A stretch of 55,167 nt of DNA from DATCJU01 sp036562635 (lineage in GTDB: Bacteria > Actinomycetota > Actinomycetes > Mycobacteriales > Pseudonocardiaceae), in the NCBI GenBank assembly GCA_036562635.1, contig DATCJU010000035.1, positions 1-55,167 on the forward strand, read 5' to 3'. Under the pieces are notes generated by a model. It was not told the DNA's origin and ran no database searches. It saw nothing but the letters and a program-made list of their open reading frames with translations. Position 1 is the stretch's first letter. Every line of letters begins with the position of its first letter. Of the stretch, positions 41,005 to 49,284 are shown piece after piece. The position numbers and the translations under genes were made by a program.

Positions 41005-42061
41005 GCTCCAGGCCCAGTCGCCGCTGCGCCGCCACCAGCGCCGCCGCGGCCTGTTCGTGCAGCCTGGCCACAAGCTCCGCTGCCGGCACCTCCTGGGCCA
41101 GGGTGTAGGTCTGGCCGGCCCACAGATGCAGTCCCTCCACGTCCCCGGCCACTGCCGCCGCTGCGCGCAGCGGCCGGGTCATGTGGTGTACCTGCGGATA
41201 CGCCGCGGGCGCGTGGGGTCCCTGTTCCACCAGGAACCGGTTGACCAGGCCACGTGCCGGGCGCCCGGTGAACGCCCTGGTCAGCGCGGTGGCTCGTCCA
41301 CCGGCGGCCAGGGCGGCCCGGTACGTGGCACCGGTTCCCGCCTCCGGACAGCGCAGAAACGCGGTGCCGAGCTGGGCGGCGACCGCACCCGCGGCCAGCA
41401 CCGCGGCGACGTCCGCGCCGTGCACCAACCCGCCGGCCGCGATCACCGGCAGCTCCACCGCGGCGGTCACCAACCGCAGGGCGGCCAGCGTCCCGTACAA
41501 CTCCCCACCGCCCGGGGTGGTGCCGTCGTCGGTGAACACCCCCCGATGCCCACCCGCGTCACTTCCCTGGACACACACCGCGTCCGCGCCGACCGCGGCC
41601 GCCCGACGTGCCTCGTCGGGGGTGGTCACGGTGACCACCACCTGCGCCCCCGCCGCGTGCACCCGCTCGACCACCGCGGGCTCGGGACAGCCGAAGGTGA
41701 ACGACACCACCGGCACCCGCTCGGCCAGCACCACCTCGAGCTTGGCCGAGTAGGCGTCGTCGTCCCAGCGCGGCTCGCCCGGTTCGACCCCGAGGCGGCC
41801 CGCCTCGACGCGCAACCGCCGCCGGTACGCCTCCAGGTCGGCGGCCGAGTCCGGTCCGGGGACGAACAGGTTCACCCCGAAGGGAGCCTCGGTGAGCTCG
41901 CGGGTCCTGCCGATCTGTCCGGCCAGCGCGTCCGGGGTGAGATAGCCGGCGGCCAGGAAACCGAATCCCCCGGCACCACTCACCGCGGCGACGAGTTCGG
42001 GCGTGCTGGCGCCACCGGCCATGGGTGCGGCCACGATCGGAATGCGCAGCTTGGTCAACAC
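40991..42061 (-). CDS. Nitronate monooxygenase (NMO/2-nitropropane dioxygenase family)
   Basis: This 356-residue FMN-dependent TIM-barrel enzyme oxidises alkyl nitronates such as propionate-3-nitronate. Blocks include LRIPIVAAPMAGGASTPELVAAVSGAGGFGFLAAGYLTPDAL, VNLFVPG, GADAVCVQGSDAGGHRG, LPVIAAGGLVHGADVAAVLAAGAVAAQLGTAFLRCPEAGT and a GRPARGLVNRF segment. These fit class I NMO; the catalytic-base His lies in the GSDAGGHRG block. The GTG start lies 7 nt after TACGGT, a -10-like box, suggesting a leaderless transcript. It is divergent to nothing and lies beside the lepA terminator. Confidence 0.92.
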   Translation of the reverse strand: MLTKLRIPIVAAPMAGGASTPELVAAVSGAGGFGFLAAGYLTPDALAGQIGRTRELTEAPFGVNLFVPGPDSAADLEAYRRRLRVEAGRLGVEPGEPRWDDDAYSAKLEVVLAERVPVVSFTFGCPEPAVVERVHAAGAQVVVTVTTPDEARRAAAVGADAVCVQGSDAGGHRGVFTDDGTTPGGGELYGTLAALRLVTAAVELPVIAAGGLVHGADVAAVLAAGAVAAQLGTAFLRCPEAGTGATYRAALAAGGRATALTRAFTGRPARGLVNRFLVEQGPHAPAAYPQVHHMTRPLRAAAAVAGDVEGLHLWAGQTYTLAQEVPAAELVARLHEQAAAALVAAQRRLGLEPGTR

Positions 42062-42068
42062 GTCCCGC

Positions 42069-42074
42069 ACCGTA
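42069..42074 (-). promoter_or_regulatory. -10 box for leaderless nitronate monooxygenase mRNA
   Basis: TACGGT on the minus strand lies seven bases before the GTG used as start. No clear -35 is seen. Confidence 0.4.
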
Positions 42075-42184
42075 GTCCGTGATCGTGGCCGGTACCGCGC
42101 TCCACGACGGACGCCACACCCGGTGCGCGACGAGCGCGGGTACCGGCCGCACGGGGTGTCCGCGGCCGGAACGCCCGGGCACGG

Positions 42185-42224
42185 GCGTGTCCCGGCGGGC
42201 CGACGCCGACCCACCGGGACACGC
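42185..42224 (-). terminator. Intrinsic terminator after lepA
   Basis: Perfect 11-bp outer arms (42185-42195 and 42214-42224) with an extra GGG/CCC pair inside begin 5 nt after the lepA stop codon. Confidence 0.85.
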
Positions 42225-42229
42225 CGGCT

Positions 42230-44074
42230 TCACTTCTTGCCCTTCTTGTCCCCCGCCTCGTCGGTGGCCAGGGCCGCCACGAACGCCTCCTGCGGCACCT
42301 CGACCCGGCCTACCATCTTCATCCGCTTCTTGCCTTCCTTCTGCTTCTCCAGCAGCTTGCGCTTCCGGGTGATGTCACCGCCGTAGCACTTGGCGAGGAC
42401 GTCCTTGCGCAGGGCGCGGATGGTCTCCCTGGCGATCACCCGGGAGCCGATGGCGGCCTGGATCGGCACCTCGAACTGCTGCCGCGGGATCAGCTCACGC
42501 AGCTTGCTGGTCATCTTGGTGCCGTAGGCGTAGGCGGCGTCACGGTGCACGATGGCGCTGAAAGCGTCGACCGGCTCGCCCTGCAGCAGGATGTCCACCT
42601 TGACCAGGTTGGCGGTCTGTGTGCCGGCCTCCTCGTAGTCCAGCGACGCATAGCCGCGGGTGCGGGACTTCAGCGCGTCGAAGAAGTCGAAGATGATCTC
42701 GGCGAGCGGCAGGGTGTAGCGCAGCTCCACCCGGTCCTCGGACAGGTAGTCCATGCCGGTCATCTGGCCGCGCCGGCTCTGGCACAGCTCCATGATCGTG
42801 CCGACGAAGTCGGACGGCGTGATGATCGTGCACTTGGTGATCGGCTCGTGCACCTCGCGGATCTTGCCCGTGGGCCAGTCCGACGGGTTGGTGACCACGT
42901 GCTCGGTGCCGTCCTCCATGACCACCCGGTAGACCACGTTGGGCGCCGTGGAGATCAGGTCCAGGTTGAACTCGCGTTCCAGGCGGTCCCGGGTGATCTC
43001 CAGGTGGAGCAGGCCGAGGAAGCCGCAGCGGAAGCCGAAGCCCAGTGCCGCCGAGGTCTCCGGTTCGTAGGTGAGCGCCGCGTCGTTGAGGCGCAGCTTG
43101 TCCAGGGCCTCCCGCAGCTCGGGGTAGTCCGAGCCGTCCACCGGGTACAGACCGGCGTAGACCATCGGCTTGGGGTCGCGGTAGCCGCCCAACGGCTCGG
43201 GCGCGCTGTTGCGCTCGGTCGTCACGGTGTCGCCCACCCGGGACTGGCGGACGTCCTTCACCCCGGTGATGAGGTAGCCGACCTCGCCCACGCCCAGGCC
43301 CGCACACGGCTTGGGCTCCGGCGAGATGATGCCGACCTCCAGCAGCTCGTGGGTGGCCCCGGTGGACATCATCCGGATCCGCTCACGCGGATTGATCTTG
43401 CCGTCCACCACCCGGATGTAGGTGACCACGCCCCGGTAGGTGTCGTAGACCGAGTCGAAGATCAGTGCCCGGGCGGGGGCGTCCGGGTCGCCCTGCGGCG
43501 GCGGCACCCGGCGCACCACCTCGTCGAGCAGCTCCTTCACCCCGACACCGGTCTTCGCCGAGACCCGCAGCACCTCTTCGGGGTCACAGCCGATGATGTG
43601 CGACAGCTCGGCGGTGTACTTGTCCGGATCGGCGGCGGGCAGGTCGATCTTGTTCAGGACCGGAATGATGGTCAGGTCGTGCTCCAGCGCCAGGTACAGA
43701 TTGGCCAGCGTCTGGGCCTCGATGCCCTGGGCGGCGTCGACCAGCAGGATCGCTCCCTCGCAGGCGGCCAGCGAACGGGACACCTCGTAGGTGAAGTCCA
43801 CGTGGCCCGGGGTGTCGATCAGGTGCAGCACGTAGTCGGCGCCGTCCACCGTCCACGGCAGGCGGACGTTCTGTGCCTTGATCGTGATGCCGCGCTCGCG
43901 CTCGATGTCCATCCGGTCCAGGTACTGAGCGCGCATGCTGCGCTCGTCGACCACGCCGGTGAGCTGCAGCATCCGGTCGGCCAGCGTCGACTTGCCGTGG
44001 TCGATGTGGGCGATGATGCAGAAGTTCCGGATCTGCTCCGGTGGCGTGAACGTGGTGTCGGCGAACGTGCTCAC
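42230..44074 (-). CDS. lepA: Elongation factor 4 (LepA)
   Basis: This 614-residue translational GTPase is associated with the ribosome and influences initiation and back-translocation. G1 is IAHIDHGKSTLADRML, followed by RERGITIKAQNVRL, G3 DTPGHVDF and G4 VLNKIDLP. The LepA-specific C-terminal domain ends VLAKCYGGDITRKRKLLEKQKEGKKRMKMVGRVEVPQEAFVAAL. The GTG (VSTFADTTFTPPEQIRNFCIIAHIDH) follows GAGGAAGCCCGA. Length and motifs are normal. It is divergent from a methyltransferase gene. Confidence 0.98.
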   Translation of the reverse strand: MSTFADTTFTPPEQIRNFCIIAHIDHGKSTLADRMLQLTGVVDERSMRAQYLDRMDIERERGITIKAQNVRLPWTVDGADYVLHLIDTPGHVDFTYEVSRSLAACEGAILLVDAAQGIEAQTLANLYLALEHDLTIIPVLNKIDLPAADPDKYTAELSHIIGCDPEEVLRVSAKTGVGVKELLDEVVRRVPPPQGDPDAPARALIFDSVYDTYRGVVTYIRVVDGKINPRERIRMMSTGATHELLEVGIISPEPKPCAGLGVGEVGYLITGVKDVRQSRVGDTVTTERNSAPEPLGGYRDPKPMVYAGLYPVDGSDYPELREALDKLRLNDAALTYEPETSAALGFGFRCGFLGLLHLEITRDRLEREFNLDLISTAPNVVYRVVMEDGTEHVVTNPSDWPTGKIREVHEPITKCTIITPSDFVGTIMELCQSRRGQMTGMDYLSEDRVELRYTLPLAEIIFDFFDALKSRTRGYASLDYEEAGTQTANLVKVDILLQGEPVDAFSAIVHRDAAYAYGTKMTSKLRELIPRQQFEVPIQAAIGSRVIARETIRALRKDVLAKCYGGDITRKRKLLEKQKEGKKRMKMVGRVEVPQEAFVAALATDEAGDKKGKK

Positions 44075-44193
44075 TCGGGCTTCCTCGCGCAAGCGGACAG
44101 GTCTCCCCCCATCGTCCCATGCCGGGGAACCGGACCTGTATATCCGGGTCATTCCCCGATGTCCGGACCACGCTCACGTGCTGAGCTGGACAC

Positions 44194-44805
44194 GTGAAGT
44201 CACTCATGGTCCGTCTGCTCGATCCCTTCTTCGCCCACCCCCGGGGGCTGCCCGGCCGGATCGGAGGCGCGCTGATGGCCCGGTCCAACGCGGCCGTCGA
44301 ACAGCACACCGTGGCCCTGGCCGCGGTACGGCCGGGCGAGACCGTGCTGGTGGTCGGTCCCGGCCCCGGAGTGGGACTGCGAGCGGCCGCCGAGGCGGCG
44401 ACCGGTGGCCGCGCCGTGGGCGTGGAACCGTCGGAGACCATGCGGGACCTGGCACGACAGCACTGCGCCGACCTGATCCGCACGGGCCGGGTGGAGCTGC
44501 GGGACGGCAGCGCCGAGGCCACCGGCCAACCCGACGGATCGGTCGACGTGGTGATCACCGTCAACAACGTGCAGTTCTGGCCCGACCGCCCCACGGGGTT
44601 CGGTGAACTGTGTCGCGTGCTGCGCCCCGGCGGCCGGCTCGTGCTCTCCACACACCGGAGCGGACTGGAACTGGCCGGGATCACCGTGTCCCGGCTGCGC
44701 ACCGAGGTGGAACAGGCGGGACTCACCGACATCGTGACCAGCGAGTGGGAGCACGGTGGTCGGATGGGCCCCGCCGTCCAGCTGACCGCACGTCGCCCGG
44801 CCTGA
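44194..44805 (+). CDS. Class I SAM-dependent methyltransferase
   Basis: This 203-residue Rossmann-fold methyltransferase has motif I VLVVGPGPGVGLRAAAEAATGGRAVGVEPSETMRDLARQH. An acidic segment LRDGSAEATGQPDGSVDVVITVNNVQFW and the post-motif VLRPGGRLVLSTHR follow. It resembles UbiE/small-molecule methyltransferases, and the substrate is unknown. The GTG start lies 119 nt from the divergent lepA start. No partner gene identifies a pathway. Confidence 0.9.
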   Translation: MKSLMVRLLDPFFAHPRGLPGRIGGALMARSNAAVEQHTVALAAVRPGETVLVVGPGPGVGLRAAAEAATGGRAVGVEPSETMRDLARQHCADLIRTGRVELRDGSAEATGQPDGSVDVVITVNNVQFWPDRPTGFGELCRVLRPGGRLVLSTHRSGLELAGITVSRLRTEVEQAGLTDIVTSEWEHGGRMGPAVQLTARRPA

Positions 44806-44898
44806 TCGCAGGACCACCCCTCCGGTTCCCCGGAGTACCGCGGGTCCCGGTCCCCGGAACCACGGCTCGGGACCGGAGGGTGTGCCGGCCCCGACAGG

Positions 44899-45996
44899 TC
44901 ACCCGGTGCGGACCGTGTCCACCAACTCGGGGCCCCGCTCGGCGAGGCGGTCGACCGCCAGTCGGCCGCCCCACCACCAGACGAGCACGCCGATCCCCAG
45001 ACCCACCGGCACCGCCAGCCACTGCACCGGCATCGAACCGGTCACCCGGCCGAGCAGTGTCAACCCGACCTCGGGCAGGGCCAGCAACGCCAGCGCCAGG
45101 GCCATCCCCACCTGCGACAACCCCGTGCCGCGCCCGGGCACACCCTCGGTCGTGGACGAACCGGCCCGCCGGCCGGGCGCCGGGAACGTGGCGCGCACCG
45201 AGAACAGCACCACCAGTCCCGATCCCCCGCCGAGCAGCGCCGCGACGAGACCCAGCACGCACGGGTAGGTGTCGGGGCGTCCGGTCATGGCGGGCAGCGC
45301 TCCCGCGGCGAGCAGCACGACCGGTCCGACGAGGAGCAGCCAGGCCAGCTGCCGACCGCGCACGTCGGCACGGATCGCGGCGGGCATCACGAGGGTGTGC
45401 CGCAGGGCGGCACCGTCGAGGCCGTAGGGGTTTCCCGAGCTCAGGCAGGCGAAGGCGGCCACGACGGCTCCGGCGTACGGCATCATGCCGATGTCGCCCA
45501 GGCCGTCCGTCCGACCGGCCAGTATCGGCATCACCGGCAGCGCCAGCCCGACGAGCAACGACGGCAGCAGGGCGGAACGGCGCCGCGCATCCCGCCACCA
45601 GGTGCGTATCTCCTTCGCGGCCACCGCCCCCACCGGGCCGGCGGGCAGCCCGGCCAGGAAACGACCGGTGCCGGCCTTCGCCCGGGTGTTCCGCGATCGA
45701 GCCGACGGGGCCGTCGTCATCCGCCGCCCCAGGAGCACCACCAGCACGGTCGCCCCGGCGAGCGCACCGACCACCGGCACCCAGCCGCCCCGGGCCGTCA
45801 CCACCAGGGCCTCCACGGCCGCCGCGGCCCAGCTCGAGGGCAACAGCACCGCCGGATCGGTGGAGACCACCAGTACGCCGATCCCGGCGACGGCCAGAAC
45901 GACCGCTCCACCGGAGACGAACATCACGGCGCGGGTGTGGCCACGCAACGTGTGGCGCAGCAACCACAGCCGCATCCGGATCAGGACACCGACCAC
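44899..45996 (-). CDS. ABC transporter membrane subunit
   Basis: This 365-residue protein has about 8-10 hydrophobic segments (e.g. AVMFVSGGAVVLAVAGIGVLVVS, GWVPVVGALAGATVLVVLLG, LLPSLLVGLALPVMPILAG, LAWLLLVGPVVLLAAGALPAM, WLAVPVGLGIGVLVWWWGG). A cytoplasmic segment VAAKEIRTWWRDARRR, typical of ABC-2-type exporters, lies in between. The substrate is unknown. The GTG has GGAGGGGGAG upstream and overlaps the 3' end of the ATPase gene by 16 bases, so the two are coupled. Confidence 0.85.
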   Translation of the reverse strand: MVGVLIRMRLWLLRHTLRGHTRAVMFVSGGAVVLAVAGIGVLVVSTDPAVLLPSSWAAAAVEALVVTARGGWVPVVGALAGATVLVVLLGRRMTTAPSARSRNTRAKAGTGRFLAGLPAGPVGAVAAKEIRTWWRDARRRSALLPSLLVGLALPVMPILAGRTDGLGDIGMMPYAGAVVAAFACLSSGNPYGLDGAALRHTLVMPAAIRADVRGRQLAWLLLVGPVVLLAAGALPAMTGRPDTYPCVLGLVAALLGGGSGLVVLFSVRATFPAPGRRAGSSTTEGVPGRGTGLSQVGMALALALLALPEVGLTLLGRVTGSMPVQWLAVPVGLGIGVLVWWWGGRLAVDRLAERGPELVDTVRTG

Positions 45997-46796
45997 GACG
46001 ATCTCCCTCCCCCTCCGGCGCGGCCACCGACCGGCCCCACGAACGTCTCCCCCAGGCCTCGGTCGCCGCGGACCTGCTCGAGCGGTCCGCTCGTGACCAC
46101 CCGCCCGTCGGCGATCACCGCGACGTGGTCGCACAGGTGCTCGACCGGAGCCACCTCGTGGCCGGCGAGGACGACCGCGCCGCCGTCGGCGACGAACCGA
46201 CGCAGAACGGCACGCATGGTGACGGCCGAGACCGGGTCGACCGCCTCGAACGGCTCGTCGAGCACCAACAGCCGTGGCGCGTGCAACAGGGCGACGGCCA
46301 GGCCGATCTTCTTGCGCGTACCGACCGGACAGTCCACGAGCAGGGTGCGGGCCGCCTCGTCGAGTTCCAGCACCTCGACCAGTTCCCGGGCGCGCCGCGC
46401 CACCGTCCCGGGGTCGAGTCCACGCAGCAGCCCGGTGTAGGTGAGCAGCTCACGCCCCGTGAGCCGTTCCGGCAGGAACAGCCCGTCCGGGAGCACCCCC
46501 ACCAGCGCCTTGGCCCGGTCCGGGTCCTCCCAGACGTCCACGCCGAGGATGTGGGCACTGCCCGCGTCGGGGCGCAGCAGCCCGACTCCCATGGACAGCG
46601 TCGTGGTCTTCCCGGCGCCGTCGGGCCCGACCAGTCCGAAGAAGGAGCCACGTGGCACGGTCAGGCTCACGTGGTCCACCACGGTCCTGTCGCCGAACGT
46701 CCGACACAGGCCGACCAGCCGCAGCGCCGGGGTGTCCCCTGCCACCACGGCCTCGCCGAGACGGGCCAGTTCCTCCGGTCCCGGTAGCGGTTCCAC
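45981..46796 (-). CDS. ABC transporter ATP-binding protein
   Basis: This 271-residue ATPase has Walker A VGPDGAGKTTT (instead of the common GPNGAGKST), Walker B LLVLDEPFEAVDP, and H-loop GHEVAPVEHL. In place of the LSGGQ signature it has VGTRKKIGLAVALL, the divergent form found in NatA/CcmA-like exporter subunits. It partners with the overlapping membrane subunit as an ABC-2 exporter of unknown substrate. The GTG (VEPLPGPEELARLG) follows GGAGGGGG. Its promoter faces the SPFH gene, and the shared region contains a perfect 16-bp palindrome. Confidence 0.92.
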   Translation of the reverse strand: MEPLPGPEELARLGEAVVAGDTPALRLVGLCRTFGDRTVVDHVSLTVPRGSFFGLVGPDGAGKTTTLSMGVGLLRPDAGSAHILGVDVWEDPDRAKALVGVLPDGLFLPERLTGRELLTYTGLLRGLDPGTVARRARELVEVLELDEAARTLLVDCPVGTRKKIGLAVALLHAPRLLVLDEPFEAVDPVSAVTMRAVLRRFVADGGAVVLAGHEVAPVEHLCDHVAVIADGRVVTSGPLEQVRGDRGLGETFVGPVGGRAGGGGRSSWSVS

Positions 46797-46843
46797 GTGT
46801 CCACCCCCTCCGCTCGTGACACCTCCTGGTGTTCGCCGCTGAA

Positions 46844-46867
46844 AAAGTGATATCACTTTGCTAGGGT
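46844..46867. promoter_or_regulatory. Perfect 16-bp palindromic operator and -10 of the SPFH gene
   Basis: AAAGTGATATCACTTT (46844-46859) is a perfect palindrome, AT-rich against a very GC-rich background. It ends two bases before TAGGGT (46862-46867), the likely -10 for the SPFH/RHH transcript, so a bound protein would block RNA polymerase. The RHH protein encoded in the same operon is the obvious candidate ligand (inference). Confidence 0.7.
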
Positions 46868-46908
46868 TGTGACAACACGTTCTCCACCTGAGCTGAGGAG
46901 ACAGAGCG

Positions 46909-47841
46909 ATGGCCGAACTGGCGAACACGCCGACAACGGCGGAGACGAGCGTGGAGATGCCGGCTCCCACGGTGCAGGAGCGCCCCGCCTTCCACCTGCC
47001 GGGGCTACCGATGTTCGGTGCCGCCGTGGTGCTGGGCCTGGCCGGGACCGCACTGCTCATCGGCTCGGTCCCCTGGGGCCTGGGGATCGTGGGCATGGTG
47101 CTCGGCGGCGTCCTGGTGCTGCTGGCCGCACTCGCCGGGGCCGGGCTGACCCCGGTGAACCCCGGAGAGGCACGGGTGCTGCAGTTCCTCGGCCGCTACA
47201 CCGGGACGGTGCACACGGACGGGCTGCGCTGGGTGAACCCGTTCACCACTCGACGCAGGGTGTCGACCCGGATCCGCAACCACGAGAGCGCGGTGATGAA
47301 GGTCAACGACGCGGACGGCAACCCCATCGAGATCGCCGCCGTGGTCGTGTGGCAGGTCGCCGACACCGCCCAGGCACTGTTCTCGGTGGACGACTTCGTC
47401 GAGTTCGTGCAGACGCAGACCGAGACCGCGGTGCGGCACGTGGCGACCAGCTACCCCTACGACAGCCACGGTGAGCCCGGCCTGTCGCTGCGCGAGAACG
47501 CCGACGAGATCACCGAGAAGCTCAGCGCCGAGATCACCGCACGGGTGCGGCCCGCCGGCGTGCGGATCATCGAGTCCCGGCTGACCCACCTGGCCTACGC
47601 CCCCGAGATCGCCCAGGCCATGCTGCAGCGACAGCAGGCCAGCGCGGTGGTGGCCGCGCGTCAGCGGATCGTCGAGGGAGCAGTGGGTATGGTCGAGCTG
47701 GCGCTGCAGCGGCTGGCAGAGCAGGACGTGGTGGATCTGGACGAGGAGCGCAAGGCGGCCATGGTGAGCAACCTGCTCGTGGTCCTGTGCGGCGACCGGT
47801 CGACGCAGCCGGTCGTCAACACCGGGTCGCTCTACCACTGA
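46909..47841 (+). CDS. SPFH/Band 7 domain membrane protein
   Basis: This 310-residue stomatin/prohibitin-like protein has two closely spaced N-terminal membrane helices (LPMFGAAVVLGLAGTALLIGSV and WGLGIVGMVLGGVLVLLAALAG). The PHB domain follows (NPGEARVLQFLGRYTGTVHTDGLRWVNPFTTRRRVSTRIRNHESAVMKVNDADGNPIEIAAVVVWQV). A coiled-coil region ends ALQRLAEQDVVDLDEERKAAMVSNLLVVL. SPFH proteins scaffold membrane microdomains. It is followed 9 nt later by a small RHH regulator, a pairing common in actinomycetes. The ATG has GAGGAG upstream. Confidence 0.93.
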   Translation: MAELANTPTTAETSVEMPAPTVQERPAFHLPGLPMFGAAVVLGLAGTALLIGSVPWGLGIVGMVLGGVLVLLAALAGAGLTPVNPGEARVLQFLGRYTGTVHTDGLRWVNPFTTRRRVSTRIRNHESAVMKVNDADGNPIEIAAVVVWQVADTAQALFSVDDFVEFVQTQTETAVRHVATSYPYDSHGEPGLSLRENADEITEKLSAEITARVRPAGVRIIESRLTHLAYAPEIAQAMLQRQQASAVVAARQRIVEGAVGMVELALQRLAEQDVVDLDEERKAAMVSNLLVVLCGDRSTQPVVNTGSLYH

Positions 47842-47850
47842 CGCCGAGCC

Positions 47851-48087
47851 ATGCCGGAACGCAAGAGCTTCCTGCTCCGCCTGGACCCGGCGATACACGA
47901 CGCCCTGGCCCGATGGGCGGCCGACGAGCTGCGCAGCGTGAACGCCCAGATCGAGTTCCTGCTGCGACGGGCACTCGCCGAGGCGGGGCGCCTGCCCTCC
48001 GACGTCGGAAAACCCGCCCGCCGCGGACGTCCACGCAAGCAGGTCGCTCGGGACCAGACCGGCCTCGAACAGGAGAAGAAGAAGTGA
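47851..48087 (+). CDS. Arc/HicB-like ribbon-helix-helix DNA-binding protein
   Basis: This 78-residue protein opens with an RHH fold: KSFLLRLDPAIHDALARWAADELRSVNAQIEFLLRRALAEAG. The first strand would contact DNA as a dimer. A basic, AT-hook-like tail contains RRGRPRK and ends in EKKK. Such proteins are often annotated HicB-family antitoxins, but no HicA toxin is present, so a repressor role is more likely. It is in an operon with the SPFH gene and is the likely ligand of the palindrome in their promoter. Confidence 0.88.
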   Translation: MPERKSFLLRLDPAIHDALARWAADELRSVNAQIEFLLRRALAEAGRLPSDVGKPARRGRPRKQVARDQTGLEQEKKK

Positions 48088-48091
48088 CCAC

Positions 48092-48129
48092 CGACCGCCC
48101 GTACCCGGACTTCCGGATACGGGCGGTCG
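48092..48129. terminator. Intrinsic terminator after the SPFH/RHH operon
   Basis: Perfect 12-bp arms (48092-48103 and 48118-48129) plus an inner CCGG/CCGG pair lie right after the RHH stop and about 50 nt from the convergent TSUP stop. They probably serve both. Confidence 0.85.
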
Positions 48130-48180
48130 ACGTACCGCGACCACCACACCCCGCACCGGGCCGGACAACCGCCCGGTGAC

Positions 48181-48987
48181 TCAGGCGCCGACGGCGACCT
48201 TCCAGCCCAGGCTGACCACCAGGGCGGCCACCACGGTGAGGAACACCCGGCGTACGAACAGCGACCCCCGGCGCACCGCCAGCGACGCGCCGAGCACACT
48301 GCCCGCGACGTTACAGGTGGCCATCACCAGGCCCAGCCCCCACAACACCTTGCCGGCCGGCACGAAGAAGACCAGGGCCCCCACGTTCGTGGCGCAGTTG
48401 ACGAGCTTGGCCGTGGCGGAGGCGCGCAGGAACGCATAACCGACCACACCGACCAGCAGGAACACCAGGAACGACCCGGTGCCGGGACCGGCCATCCCGT
48501 CGTAGAAACCGATCGTCGCCCCACCGACGAGCAGCACCACCAGTTCACCGGGCCCGTCGAACCGTCGGGACTCGTGCACCCCGAGTTCCGGTCTGCACCA
48601 GGTGTAGAGGCCGACCCCGACCAGCGCCACCAGCACGACCACGTTGAGCACCCCGGTGGGGAGGGCGTTGGCGACGGCCGCCCCACCCACCGAACCGCAG
48701 AACGCGGCCAGTGCCATGGGCAGCGCCGAGCGCCACACGACGGTGGTGCGCCTGGCGTAGGTGCGGACCGCGGCGGTGGTGCCCACCACCGCGGCGACCT
48801 TGTTGGTGGCCAGTGAGTGGACCACCTCACCACCGGGCATGAGCAGCAGCAGTGCGGGAAGCTGGATCAGCCCGCCCCCACCGACAACGGCGTCCACCGC
48901 ACCGGCCAGGAAGGCGGCGGCACACAGGAACAACACGCCGGCCAGGGAGACGTCGGCGAAACCGGGCCAGCCCAGAGCACTCGTCAC
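48181..48987 (-). CDS. TSUP (TauE/SafE) family permease
   Basis: This 268-residue polytopic membrane protein has about eight helices and the two TauE-type half repeats. The first half reads FLAGAVDAVVGGGGLIQLPALLLLMPGGEVVHSLATNKVAAVVGTTAA. The second has GFYDGMAGPGTGSFLVFLLVGVVGYAFLRASATAKLVNCATNVGA. TSUP members export or import sulfonates, sulfite and related anions, and the substrate here is unknown. The GTG lies six bases after a TAGCGT -10-like box, suggesting a leaderless transcript. Confidence 0.92.
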   Translation of the reverse strand: MTSALGWPGFADVSLAGVLFLCAAAFLAGAVDAVVGGGGLIQLPALLLLMPGGEVVHSLATNKVAAVVGTTAAVRTYARRTTVVWRSALPMALAAFCGSVGGAAVANALPTGVLNVVVLVALVGVGLYTWCRPELGVHESRRFDGPGELVVLLVGGATIGFYDGMAGPGTGSFLVFLLVGVVGYAFLRASATAKLVNCATNVGALVFFVPAGKVLWGLGLVMATCNVAGSVLGASLAVRRGSLFVRRVFLTVVAALVVSLGWKVAVGA

Positions 48988-48993
48988 GCGCCG

Positions 48994-48999
48994 ACGCTA
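48994..48999 (-). promoter_or_regulatory. -10 box for leaderless TSUP permease mRNA
   Basis: TAGCGT on the minus strand lies six bases before the GTG start. No clear -35 is seen. Confidence 0.4.
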
Positions 49000-49137
49000 G
49001 GTGTCGACAGCACCGGGACCGACGGACCATGGCGGAGATCACCTGTGAACCGGATCTCGGTGTTCTCGCCCCGCGGCCGACCGGCGGAACGCCTCGTCCG
49101 CGCAGGACGCCCGAGGTGGCCGGAAGGCCCGGACGGT

Positions 49138-49167
49138 TTGGAGGACCTTCTCCGGGTTGTCTAGGAT
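49138..49167 (+). promoter_or_regulatory. Promoter of rpsT
   Basis: TTGGAG (49138-49143) and TAGGAT (49162-49167) with 18-bp spacing lie about 117 nt before the rpsT ATG, giving a leader of roughly 110 nt. Confidence 0.6.
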
Positions 49168-49284
49168 TCCTCCGTCGTGCCGTGCGGCATTCCGCCGGGG
49201 AGGAAGACTTCGCGCATCCGGCGCGCGAAGGCCGAGTGAGCGCGGCGCGCATCCGTTCCGAGCAGAAAGAACGAGGGCATTCGC

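Noticed and set aside
39456..41123. 555-codon minus-strand open frame across the APC permease
   Set aside because: It is His/Gln-rich and antisense to a 12-helix transporter with clear APC motifs.
47851..48087. HicA/HicB toxin-antitoxin module
   Set aside because: Only the RHH protein is present; there is no HicA-like small toxin gene beside it, so an operon repressor is more likely.
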